Below, in pieces: positions 1 through 7,669 of a stretch of 64,000 bases of DNA (position 1 is its first letter; every line of letters starts with the position of its first letter). The stretch spans positions 2,423,001 through 2,487,000 of the forward strand of contig NZ_CP133782.1 in NCBI RefSeq assembly GCF_034351645.1, written 5' to 3'. Source of the DNA: Pseudomonas sp. DC1.2. GTDB lineage: Bacteria; Pseudomonadota; Gammaproteobacteria; Pseudomonadales; Pseudomonadaceae. Made by a program: the position numbers and the translations under genes. Under the pieces are notes generated by a model. That model was given only the letters and a program-made list of their open reading frames with translations, made no database searches and was not told where the DNA came from.

Positions 1-601
1 ATAGCCGTTCTTCCAGCACTAGCCGGTTGGGCAGGCCCGTGAGCGGGTCGTAGTGGGCCAAGTGTTGCAGGTAACTGGCAGAGGCTTTTTCTTCGGTGAT
101 GTCGCGTACCACGCCCATCATCTTGACCGTAGCGTCGTGGTCGTTCTTCACCACATTGCCGGTTTCCCGCAGCCAGCGGAGGCTGCCATCGGGCCAGACC
201 ACACGGTATTCCTCGTCATGGTTTTCGCCGGTTTCCAGGCAGCGCAGTTCTCCAGCGCGCACCTTGAGCCGATCATCCGGGTGTACGCAGGCACAAAACA
301 GTGCGTAGGAGGGCGTTATTTCGCCGATCTTGAACCCGAACATGCCGTAGATTGCGTCCGACCAATAGAGCCGGTCGGTATCCACCTCCCAGTCCCAAGT
401 GCCAATGCGTGCGAAGTATTGGCTGCGCTTGAAGCGCTCGGCGTCGGGGTCTTGCTGGACATTTTGGTTCGCGCAGAGCTTGGCGATCAGTGAGCGGGAT
501 TCAGCCAACTGCCTTTGCAGGACGCGCTCGCGACAGGCCAGCGCAATAAGCAGCGCGAGTGCGACCAAACCAAGGGCGGCGTTGATCCAGAGGGAACTCA
601 T
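1..601 (-). CDS. PAS-GGDEF signalling protein, 5' part only (cut by window start)
   Basis: The reverse strand reads from an ATG at 601 into the window edge, so only about the first 200 residues are visible. A single hydrophobic segment follows the start (residues 5-23, rich in Leu and Ala) and is probably a membrane anchor. A PAS fold spans roughly residues 55-170, with typical HPDD and WLRE segments and a closing DITEEK. The next visible motif, HYDPLTGLPNR, is the standard entry to a GGDEF domain. The family makes or senses cyclic di-GMP. Whether the GGDEF site is intact or followed by an EAL domain lies outside the window. Confidence 0.85.
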   Translation of the reverse strand, partial: MSSLWINAALGLVALALLIALACRERVLQRQLAESRSLIAKLCANQNVQQDPDAERFKRSQYFARIGTWDWEVDTDRLYWSDAIYGMFGFKIGEITPSYALFCACVHPDDRLKVRAGELRCLETGENHDEEYRVVWPDGSLRWLRETGNVVKNDHDATVKMMGVVRDITEEKASASYLQHLAHYDPLTGLPNRLVLEERL

Positions 602-764
602 TCAGGGGTTGCCATCATGGTGTGTCAAACCGTGCGCGAAGGTGGTGGTGATATTAATGCACGACGAGGCCAAAAACAGGTCTAAACGTTTGCCAAACGC
701 TTGTATTTCTGGGAAAACGGCGACCCTCTGGCCCGTCAGGCGAGTGAAATATCGAGTGAACGTA

Positions 765-1103
765 ATGAATGATGAATTGCAGATAATCGACCTTGAGTCG
801 GGTGATGGCAAAGCGGCGGTCAAAGGTGCGCTGATTACCACCCAGTATCGTGGGTGGCTGGAAGACGGCACGGAGTTCGATTCTTCGTACAGCCGGGGTA
901 AACCTTTTCAGTGTGTGATCGGCACCGGTCGAGTGATCAAGGGCTGGGACCAAGGGATCATTGGCATGCACGTCGGCGGCAAGCGCAAGCTGTGGGTGCC
1001 GGCCCATCTGGCTTACGGCGAGCGGTCGATGGGGGCGATTACGCCGAATTCGAATTTGATCTTTGAAATTGAGCTGCTGGAAGTGCTGACACGCGATGAT
1101 TGA
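765..1103 (+). CDS. FKBP-type peptidyl-prolyl cis-trans isomerase
   Basis: A 112-residue single-domain FKBP that catalyses proline isomerisation. Visible motifs are DGTEFDSSY, the VIKGWDQGI segment, the GGKRKLWVPAHLAYGER stretch and the closing PNSNLIFEIELL, all in family order. There is no signal peptide, so it is probably cytoplasmic. I start it at the ATG at 765 because the domain begins right there. The open frame extends upstream to 399, but that part is antisense to the PAS-GGDEF gene and has no domain character. It stands alone and is transcribed towards the P450 pair. Confidence 0.9.
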   Translation: MNDELQIIDLESGDGKAAVKGALITTQYRGWLEDGTEFDSSYSRGKPFQCVIGTGRVIKGWDQGIIGMHVGGKRKLWVPAHLAYGERSMGAITPNSNLIFEIELLEVLTRDD

Positions 1104-1114
1104 GGCGTTCCTCA

Positions 1115-1462
1115 TCAGCCGTGATGCACTTCCCGGCTGTCCGCCGGGGCCTGCTTTCGATCCTCCAGGCCGTAGTCCCGCGTCACCTTTGCCACTCGCA
1201 ATCGATAATCGGCAAATACCTGCGCTCGCCCAGCCGTCTGTGCCATGCGATGACGCTCCAGGGTGCGCCATTGGGCGACGGCGGCTTCGTCGCGCCAAAA
1301 CGACAGCGACAGCAGTTTTTCCGGGTCTGCCAGGCTCTGGAAGCGTTCGATGGAGATGAAACCATCGATGTCGCTCAACAGCGGTTTGAGCGCAGCGGCG
1401 AGGTCAAGGTAGCGTTGGCGGTGTTCGGGATGGGGTAACGCTTCGAAAATCACGGCGATCAT
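1115..1462 (-). CDS. antibiotic biosynthesis monooxygenase (ABM) domain protein
   Basis: A 115-residue protein beginning MIAVIFEALPHP. The N-terminal strand, the central GFISIERF segment and the LSLSFWRDEAAVAQWR segment fit the dimeric ferredoxin-like ABM fold. Some members are cofactor-free monooxygenases; many have no known substrate. Its ATG overlaps the stop of the upstream P450 by four bases, so the two are probably translationally coupled and may act in one pathway. The open frame extends to 1660, but that would run antisense-style through the P450 3' end, so the ATG at 1462 is preferred. Confidence 0.8.
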   Translation of the reverse strand: MIAVIFEALPHPEHRQRYLDLAAALKPLLSDIDGFISIERFQSLADPEKLLSLSFWRDEAAVAQWRTLERHRMAQTAGRAQVFADYRLRVAKVTRDYGLEDRKQAPADSREVHHG

Positions 1463-2583
1463 GCTTGAGCCTCGATAAACATGGGGATACGGCTGTTGAG
1501 GGACGGGCGGTAATGCCAGGTCAGTCGATCCAACACGGGGTTCGCCTCTAGAATCTGTGTCAGCGTCGCGCTGGCGATGCTCAGTGCCAATGCTTGTCCA
1601 GGGCATTGATGGCGCCCGGCACCGAAGCTGAAGCTGCGTCGGTTCGCACGGCTGAGGCACACGGCGTCGGGGTCGTCGTTGAGCAGTGGGTCGCGATTGG
1701 CCGAGGCCAGTATCAGCAGAATCACATCCCCAGGCCTTAGGCTTGAACCGTTGATCTCGCAGGGCTCAGCGACAAAGCGCCGGGTGTTTTGGACCGAAGG
1801 GTCGATGCGTTGGATTTCGCCGATCAGTTCGTCCACACCGGTCATTTCGTTGCGTAATGACGGTTGTCGAATCAACGCCACTAACCCGTTGCCGATCAGC
1901 CCGGCCGTGGCTTCATAGGTTTGGGAGCATAAGCCGATGAGGTTGGCGATCAGCATGTCGTGGTCGGAGGAGGCCATCGCAAAGCGTTGCTGGATATCCT
2001 TGAGCAAAGGCGTCTGTGCATAAGCGTCATCCAAAAGCTCAATGAAATAGCTGTGCAGCAGCTCTGCCGCGACCTGGGCAGCCATCACTTGGGTCTGCTC
2101 GCTGAGCGGCGAGAGGCATGCCACAAAGTCTGCCGTCAACTCACTGATCGCCCGCGCTTGTGCCGGCGAAAACCCCAGTAGCGCGGCGACCACGGACACC
2201 GGTCCTCGGAACATCGCGTTGTACAGCCCCTGCGCTCCCGCAGTGATCCATCGCGCACTGACGCGTGCCCTGACGTCACTCAGATTAACTGCCGCCAGCG
2301 CCGGCTCGATCGCCGCTCGGGGACAACGCTGGCGCTCACCTTCGTTCATCCGCATCAATTGTCCAAAAATTTTGCCCGCATCGCCCTCGGCGATCGCCTT
2401 GGGAACCGGTTCGTTCAACGGTCGAACCCGACAATCCGGGTGCGCCATTACCGCCGCCACGGCGTCTGCGCTGCTGGCTACCCACATTTTTAGTCCGTCG
2501 TGAAACGCCCATCCGCCCTCGGTGCGCAGTGTTGCGTAATAGGGGTAAGGATCGGCATGAGTCGCAGCAATGATCGGGTCCAT
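1459..2583 (-). CDS. cytochrome P450
   Basis: A 374-residue soluble bacterial P450. The heme-binding loop FGAGRHQC carries the axial cysteine near residue 320, and EIQR supplies the K-helix ExxR pair. The start is the ATG at 2583 (MDPIIAATHADP), as in many short bacterial P450s; the frame is open further up but overlaps the divergent regulator promoter. In the I-helix I read SQTYEATAGLIGN, where the usual AGx(D/E)T motif would be expected: the acid is kept but the oxygen-activating threonine is alanine. It forms a two-gene unit with the ABM protein. Substrate unknown. Confidence 0.9.
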   Translation of the reverse strand: MDPIIAATHADPYPYYATLRTEGGWAFHDGLKMWVASSADAVAAVMAHPDCRVRPLNEPVPKAIAEGDAGKIFGQLMRMNEGERQRCPRAAIEPALAAVNLSDVRARVSARWITAGAQGLYNAMFRGPVSVVAALLGFSPAQARAISELTADFVACLSPLSEQTQVMAAQVAAELLHSYFIELLDDAYAQTPLLKDIQQRFAMASSDHDMLIANLIGLCSQTYEATAGLIGNGLVALIRQPSLRNEMTGVDELIGEIQRIDPSVQNTRRFVAEPCEINGSSLRPGDVILLILASANRDPLLNDDPDAVCLSRANRRSFSFGAGRHQCPGQALALSIASATLTQILEANPVLDRLTWHYRPSLNSRIPMFIEAQA

Positions 2584-2665
2584 GGGATGTCGCCTTGTTC
2601 TGGGTGGGGAAAGTGTTGCTACTATCTCCAGTCCGACAAAGCCTTGATTCGTCCGTGAGCGAAAT

Positions 2666-3430
2666 ATGAACGCAGAACAACATGACATTGGCGTCTCGCA
2701 GGTGGCGGCGGCGATTGCTGAACCGGCCCGCACCAAAATCCTCTGCTCATTAATGGATGGTCACGCTCGCACCAGCACGGAGCTGGCGGCAATTGCTGAG
2801 GTCAGCGCTTCAACGGCCAGCGCTCACTTGGCCAAACTCAAGGAACTGGCGCTGGTGCGCTTGCACGCTCAAGGTCGCCATCGCTATTACCGCCTCGCCG
2901 ACAAACGTGTCGCTCAGGCGCTCGAAGCCTTGATGGTGATCGGCCAGAACCGTGTGCCAGCCTTCACGCCTGGAACGCCGGATCGGCTGCAATTCGCCCG
3001 TACCTGCTACGACCATATGGCTGGGACCTTGGCGGTGCTGTTGCATGACCGCATGATTGAGGCCGGGTGGTTGCTGGAAACCGCTTAGCAGACGTATCAG
3101 GTGAGCGATAGCGGCGTTGCGGTGTTCGAAGGGTTGGGCATAGTCGTCTCCAATTTAACCGCGCTGCGTCGGCGGTTCGCCTGCCCTTGCCTTGACTGGA
3201 GCATGCGCCGGCCGCACTTGGGTGGGGCGCTGGGCGCAGCGTTGCTGCAAACGGCGATCAAGCACCAATGGGTCACTCAGGACCTGCACAGTCGGGCACT
3301 GACGTTGACGGCCTCAGGGCGAAAAGAACTGGGTAGACGGTTCGCCATTGAACTCCCGGTGCAAATAACGCCCTTAAATTCCAGGGCAACCCAGCCACGG
3401 GGCCGGGCGACTGCCAGCCCCACAACTTAG
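2666..3430 (+). pseudogene. ArsR-family regulator interrupted by an in-frame amber codon
   Basis: The first part (2666-3085, 140 residues) has the ArsR winged-helix domain: ILCSLMDGHARTSTELAAIA, then the recognition helix SASTASAHLAKLKEL and wing GRHRYYRLA. A TAG at 3086-3088 stops it. The same frame then continues without shift to 3430 with VFEGLGI, RRRFACPCLDWS and RRPHLGGALGAALL. These are the usual C-terminal sector of long (about 240-residue) ArsR proteins, including a likely ligand or metal-binding Cys pair. So one nonsense mutation splits a regulator that diverges from the P450 gene. A truncated product keeping DNA binding, or readthrough, is possible. Confidence 0.75.
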
Positions 3431-4035
3431 CGACTGGCCGAAGCCATGAGCACGCCAAAACCTATGAAGGTCACGCCTGATATTTTAGCGGCCAGCCAAG
3501 ATCCTTTCGGGCTCGATAACCAGCCTTTGGCGAGATTGGCGAGCGAGGCGTAGCTGCCATGCACGAGGATTACCAGAAGGGCATAGGAGGCGACCAGCTT
3601 GAAAAACTGGCCATAGAACGGTGCCGAAGTGTCGATGAATTGCGGGAACACGGCGAGAAAGAAAAAGATCGCCTTCGGGTTTAAGAACTGCAGCGAGGCC
3701 GCTTCCAGGAAGCGATAGCCTGAGCTTGAGGGGCGGGCTTCAAGCCGTCGATTAAAACAGTCCGAGCGCCAACTTTTGTAGCCCAGGTACAACAAATAGG
3801 CGGCTCCTGCGTACTTCAACGCGGTAAAGGCGTTCGCCGAGCTGCTGAGTATCAGGCCAACGCTGGTGGCGCTGATGGCGGCGACGACAAACGCCCCCGA
3901 CGCGATTCCCAGAATTCCCGGCACCGCTCCCGTCCAGCCATGGCGCACGGCGTTAGACAGAGTCAGTAGGACGCCGGGCCCCGGGCTCAAAATGGTCAGG
4001 GTGGCGAACAGTAGAAAGAGTCCGTAGCTGTGCAT
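3427..4035 (-). CDS. LysE/RhtB-family amino acid exporter
   Basis: A 202-residue inner-membrane protein with five to six hydrophobic segments. The N-terminal LTILSPGPGVLLTLSNAVRH contains the diagnostic SPGP motif of the LysE/RhtB superfamily, which exports amino acids or derivatives. GYKSWRSD and the LNPKAIFFFLAVFPQF segment follow as in the family. It diverges from the LysR gene at 4130 across 94 bases, so that regulator is its likely controller. The specific substrate cannot be read from sequence. Confidence 0.9.
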   Translation of the reverse strand: MHSYGLFLLFATLTILSPGPGVLLTLSNAVRHGWTGAVPGILGIASGAFVVAAISATSVGLILSSSANAFTALKYAGAAYLLYLGYKSWRSDCFNRRLEARPSSSGYRFLEAASLQFLNPKAIFFFLAVFPQFIDTSAPFYGQFFKLVASYALLVILVHGSYASLANLAKGWLSSPKGSWLAAKISGVTFIGFGVLMASASR

Positions 4036-4129
4036 GTCTTGCTCCGTCAGGGGGTGCTGGCAGATTGGCGGGACGACGTGAGCGTGACAAACGCTTTAAA
4101 TGCAGTGCATAGGTAACTAAATTAGACGC

Positions 4130-5056
4130 ATGATCAATCAACTACCGCCTCTTAATGCTGTTCGCGCCTTCGCGGTGGCTGCTCGTCATCAGAGCTTCAG
4201 CCTGGCTGCCGAAGAGCTGCATGTCAGTCACAGCGCCGTCAGCCGGCACATCAAACTGCTTGAAGAACATTTGGGCATATTGCTGTTCGAGCGGCGCATC
4301 CGCCAATCGGTGTTGACGCCGACGGGCCAACGCTTTTATGAGCAGGTCAGTGCCGGGCTGTCACAAATCGCCAACGCCGCAACTGCGCTCAAGCAGCATG
4401 CCTCGCTACCGACGGTGACGATCAATGTGCGCCCGTCCTTCGCTATGCTTTGGCTGGCGCCCAGGCTGGCGGATTTCATTGCACAGCACCCGGATATCAA
4501 ACCGCAGGTCATCACTCAAACCCAGGCACCTGACCACGCGCGCGACCGATTCGACATCGTCATTCGCCGCGGTCGTGACGACTGGGCGCCGCAGATTGAG
4601 GCGCGAGCACTCTTCGAAGACGAACTGCTGCTGGTAGCCGCGCCATCGTTGATCGAACGCGTGGCCTTGCAGGAGCTGACGTCTGTGAGTTGGCACACGT
4701 TACTGACCGCCAAGGCCCGTCGCGAGGATTGGCACAATTGGGCTATGCACTTTGGTCAAAGCCAGTCAGCCACGCAACTCACCCGGCAGTTCGATCACAT
4801 GCACCTGGTGCTTCAGGCGGCCGTGGATGGGCAGGGGATAGCCTTGTGCCCAACCTCGTTGCTGGGCACCCACCTCTCGAGTGGACGCCTGATCTGCCCG
4901 TTGCCTGAGTTGCGGATGCCGTTGCCGCGCTATTACTTCGGGGTCGCGCCGCAGGTGACGGCGCCCACGCAAGTGTTTGTCGAGTGGTTGTTTGCCCGGA
5001 TTGCCGACGATGCGCTGTGTTGGCAAGCGCCGTGTACAGCCAGCGCTATACCCTGA
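4130..5056 (+). CDS. LysR-type transcriptional regulator
   Basis: A 308-residue LysR protein. The N-terminal helix-turn-helix (residues 5-65) reads LNAVRAFAVAARHQSFSLAA and SHSAVSRHIKLLEEHLG, typical of the GcvA-like branch. The remainder is the periplasmic-binding-like effector domain. It diverges from the LysE exporter and probably regulates it in response to an amino acid; this is inferred from position only. Its 3' end overlaps the convergent membrane-protein gene by 11 bases. Confidence 0.9.
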   Translation: MINQLPPLNAVRAFAVAARHQSFSLAAEELHVSHSAVSRHIKLLEEHLGILLFERRIRQSVLTPTGQRFYEQVSAGLSQIANAATALKQHASLPTVTINVRPSFAMLWLAPRLADFIAQHPDIKPQVITQTQAPDHARDRFDIVIRRGRDDWAPQIEARALFEDELLLVAAPSLIERVALQELTSVSWHTLLTAKARREDWHNWAMHFGQSQSATQLTRQFDHMHLVLQAAVDGQGIALCPTSLLGTHLSSGRLICPLPELRMPLPRYYFGVAPQVTAPTQVFVEWLFARIADDALCWQAPCTASAIP

Positions 5057-5387
5057 AATCCCAGACTATTTCCACTACTCGAACCGCCAGTACCAGGTAA
5101 ATCAGAAACAGAATAATTTGGAAGACCGTGTGATAGCGCAACCTCGACAGCCGTCGTACTCCATCGCTGACATTGAGCAGCATCAGCAGCGCCGACACTG
5201 CAATCAGTCCCCAACCGGTAAGATTCGAGCCGAGCATACCCAGGAACATAAGATGGTCGCTGTGCAACGCGTTGGTCCCAGCCGCCAGTAGCAGGGCGCA
5301 AACCAGCAAGTTTTTGATGTTGTCGAACACTTGCGTGGTGAAGTCGGTATCCAGCAGCACCAGGTATTTTTGCCAGAGTTTACCCAT
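5046..5387 (-). CDS. small membrane protein, unrecognised
   Basis: A 113-residue protein starting MGKLWQKYLVLLDTDFTTQV. It has three hydrophobic stretches: LLVCALLLAAG, LIAVSALLMLLN and the C-terminal IILFLIYLVLAVRVVEI, so it should sit in the inner membrane. I do not recognise a functional family. It diverges from the SOS-box promoter of the radical-SAM module and converges on the LysR gene. The ATG at 5387 is chosen because the longer frame runs through the LexA box and promoter of the neighbouring operon. Confidence 0.7.
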   Translation of the reverse strand: MGKLWQKYLVLLDTDFTTQVFDNIKNLLVCALLLAAGTNALHSDHLMFLGMLGSNLTGWGLIAVSALLMLLNVSDGVRRLSRLRYHTVFQIILFLIYLVLAVRVVEIVWDFRV

Positions 5388-5497
5388 TGTGTTCGAAGCC
5401 TTTGGAGGGGGCGGAAGTGGCGACAGTGTTGCAGGGTTCCGGATCAAATGCACAACGCACCGACTTGATTTGACCCGACGAGGGGCGTGCGGGTGGG

Positions 5498-5526
5498 TTG
5501 TGCATCGCGGGCTGACCCTATACTGT
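5498..5526 (+). promoter_or_regulatory. candidate sigma-70 promoter of the radical-SAM module
   Basis: TTGTGC at 5498-5503 and TACTGT at 5521-5526 are separated by 17 bases. They fit a moderate sigma-70 promoter reading towards the gene at 5554. The -10 hexamer lies inside the LexA box, which is how LexA normally blocks transcription. Confidence 0.55.
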
Positions 5527-5540
5527 ATGAATGAACAGTA
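5521..5540. promoter_or_regulatory. LexA (SOS) box
   Basis: The 20-base sequence TACTGTATGAATGAACAGTA matches the gamma-proteobacterial LexA operator: CTGT, eight bases, ACAG, with the outer TA on both sides. It ends 13 bases before the ATG of the radical-SAM gene and overlaps the predicted -10. The pair of genes downstream should therefore be induced by DNA damage. Confidence 0.9.
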
Positions 5541-5553
5541 TAAGGCGTGCCCA

Positions 5554-6774
5554 ATGGAACTCATCGACAAGCTCAGCATTCTCGCCGACGCCGCCAAGTA
5601 CGACGCGTCTTGTGCCAGCAGCGGCGCGCCCAAGCGCAGCTCAGAAGGCAAGAGCGGTTTGGGTTCCACCGATGGCATGGGCATTTGCCACAGCTACACG
5701 CCGGACGGCCGTTGCGTGTCACTGCTGAAAATCCTGCTGACCAACTTCTGCCTCTACGACTGCCAGTATTGCGTTAATCGCCGTTCCAGCGATGTGCCAC
5801 GGGCGCGGTTCACGCCCGAAGAAGTGGTCATGCTGACCATGGATTTCTACCGACGTAATTGCGTCAGTGGCTTGTTTCTCAGCTCCGGGATCATTCGCTC
5901 GGCAGACTACACGATGGAGCAGCTCATTCGTGTGGCCAAACTGCTGCGCGAAGAGCATGAGTTTCGCGGCTACATTCATCTCAAGACCATTCCTGAAGCC
6001 GACCCGGCGCTGATCGCGGAGGCAGGGCGCTATGCCGACCGCTTGAGCGTGAATATCGAATTACCTACCGATGCCAGTTTGCAAATCCTTGCCCCGGAAA
6101 AACAACTGGGTTCGATCAAACAGGCGATGCAGACCATCTACACCGGCGAGCAAACGGTGCTCAACGAACCCCGGGCGCCGAAGTTCGCTCCGGCCGGGCA
6201 GAGCACGCAGATGATTGTCGGCGCTGATGACACCGACGACAGCACCATCCTTCATAGTGCGCAGGCGTTGTATGGCAACTACCGCCTGCGCCGGGTCTAT
6301 TACTCGGCATTCAGTCCGATCCCCGACAGTCCGAAGAGCGTGCCACTTGCGGCGCCTCCACTGATGCGTGAGCACCGGTTGTATCAGGCCGACTTTTTGC
6401 TGCGCAGCTACGGGTTCACCGCGGGCGAGCTGTTCAAAGGACCGGGGCATCTGGCCCTGGACATCGACCCCAAACTGGCGTGGGCCCTGGAAAACCGCGA
6501 AGTTTTTCCGCTGGATCTCAATCGGGCCGACGCGTCGTTGATCGCTCGTATCCCTGGAATCGGCCTGCGCACCACCGAGCGGCTGGTGGAACTGCGCCGT
6601 CTGCGGCGCATTCGTTATGAAGACCTGGCGCGGATGCGCTGTGTGTTGGCCAAGGCCAAGCCGTTTTTCATCACCAGCGATTACCACCCGCAGCAGGCCG
6701 AGGTCACCAGCCACTTGCTATACCAGCAACTGCGCGACCGGCCTCAGCCGCAGCAAATGGGGCTGTGGGGATGA
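5554..6774 (+). CDS. putative DNA modification/repair radical SAM protein
   Basis: A 406-residue radical-SAM protein. The cluster-binding motif is CLYDCQYC (CX3CX2C) near residue 68, in the context LLTNFCLYDCQYCVNRRSSD. A further TDGMGICHSYTPDGRC segment near residues 40-55 adds two cysteines. The C-terminus carries a helix-hairpin-helix, LIARIPGIGLRTTERLVELR, which in other proteins binds DNA. This layout fits the family annotated as putative DNA modification/repair radical SAM protein (TIGR03916). The ATG at 5554 is used; an ATG at 5527 lies inside the LexA box, and the frame open to 5173 precedes the promoter. Its stop overlaps the next gene by four bases. The reaction is unknown. Confidence 0.88.
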   Translation: MELIDKLSILADAAKYDASCASSGAPKRSSEGKSGLGSTDGMGICHSYTPDGRCVSLLKILLTNFCLYDCQYCVNRRSSDVPRARFTPEEVVMLTMDFYRRNCVSGLFLSSGIIRSADYTMEQLIRVAKLLREEHEFRGYIHLKTIPEADPALIAEAGRYADRLSVNIELPTDASLQILAPEKQLGSIKQAMQTIYTGEQTVLNEPRAPKFAPAGQSTQMIVGADDTDDSTILHSAQALYGNYRLRRVYYSAFSPIPDSPKSVPLAAPPLMREHRLYQADFLLRSYGFTAGELFKGPGHLALDIDPKLAWALENREVFPLDLNRADASLIARIPGIGLRTTERLVELRRLRRIRYEDLARMRCVLAKAKPFFITSDYHPQQAEVTSHLLYQQLRDRPQPQQMGLWG

Positions 6775-7616
6775 TCAATCTGGATTGCGACGATTTGTTC
6801 GAAACATGGCGCCAGCAAGCCCGTTGGTTGCTGAGCCATGAGGTCGACCCAAGTCTGGTGAGTTGGGCCTCAGAGGGCGTTGAAGACCTGTTCGCCAGTG
6901 ACGCGGCCCCGCCTGCCGAGTCAGGTCCATTTCAGGCGCGAATTCCGGCAGCGTTGTTGGGGACGCTCGAAAACGCCGCTCGTTATCGCGGTGATCAACG
7001 CTGGAGCCTGTTGTACGAGGTGCTGTGGCGGGTCAGCCATGGGGATCGAACCGCGATGATGGCGGGCGATAAACTCGGCAGCGAATTGCAGCGGCGCATC
7101 AAACAGGTCCAGCGTGAAGCTCATCACCTGCATGCGTTCGTGCGTTTCGTTGAGCGGCCGCTCAGCGATGCAGGCCCCCAATATGTCGCCTGGTACGAAC
7201 CAGCCCACGACATTCTGCTCAACGCCAGTGAGCATTTTATCGGCCGCATGGGGCGGCACCGCTGGCTCATTGCGACGCCGCGAGACGGGGTTTATTACGA
7301 CGGCGAACACTTGGTGCATCAGCGCCAATGCCCGGTTGAGTGGCAACAACTGGCGCAAAATGTTGACGACCCGCATGGCAACATGTGGCTGACCTACTAC
7401 AGCCATATCTTTAATCCGGCGCGATTAAACCCGAAAGTCATGCAAGGGCATTTGCCCGCGCGGTTCTGGAAAAACCTGCCTGAGGGTGCGTTGATTCCGG
7501 GGTTGATCACCCAGGCGCGCACAGGCAAGCAGCAGGACGGTCAGGCCAGCGGGATCAAGGAAAGAGCAGGTAAGCGCATTGCGCCGGGACAAAGCGAGCG
7601 TGGACATGGCTCATAA
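6771..7616 (+). CDS. TIGR03915-type (DUF4130) putative DNA repair protein
   Basis: A 281-residue protein coupled to the radical-SAM gene by an ATGA overlap. Features I recognise are WRVSHGDR, the FVRFVERP core, WYEPAHDILL, a second EHFIGRMGRHRW segment and the C-terminal MQGHLPARFWKNLPEG. They match the partner family (TIGR03915, DUF4130) that accompanies the radical-SAM protein and in other bacteria is fused to a UdgX-type uracil-DNA glycosylase domain. No glycosylase domain is attached here. The last 40 residues are Lys/Arg/Gln-rich and may contact nucleic acid. Under the LexA box with its partner. Confidence 0.82.
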   Translation: MINLDCDDLFETWRQQARWLLSHEVDPSLVSWASEGVEDLFASDAAPPAESGPFQARIPAALLGTLENAARYRGDQRWSLLYEVLWRVSHGDRTAMMAGDKLGSELQRRIKQVQREAHHLHAFVRFVERPLSDAGPQYVAWYEPAHDILLNASEHFIGRMGRHRWLIATPRDGVYYDGEHLVHQRQCPVEWQQLAQNVDDPHGNMWLTYYSHIFNPARLNPKVMQGHLPARFWKNLPEGALIPGLITQARTGKQQDGQASGIKERAGKRIAPGQSERGHGS

Positions 7617-7617
7617 A

Positions 7618-7654
7618 AAAGCCGCGCATGACCAAGGCAATGCGCGGCTGTTTT
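7618..7654. terminator. bidirectional rho-independent terminator
   Basis: Ten-base stem AGCCGCGCAT (7620-7629) pairs with ATGCGCGGCT (7640-7649). TTTT follows on the plus strand and a run of six T on the minus strand, so it can end both the repair module and ilvE. Confidence 0.85.
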
Positions 7655-7669
7655 GCGACAGGCGTCGGG

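Noticed and set aside
5173..5553. N-terminal extension of the radical-SAM frame
   Set aside because: It runs antisense to the membrane-protein gene and through the promoter and LexA box; the family begins near MELIDKL.
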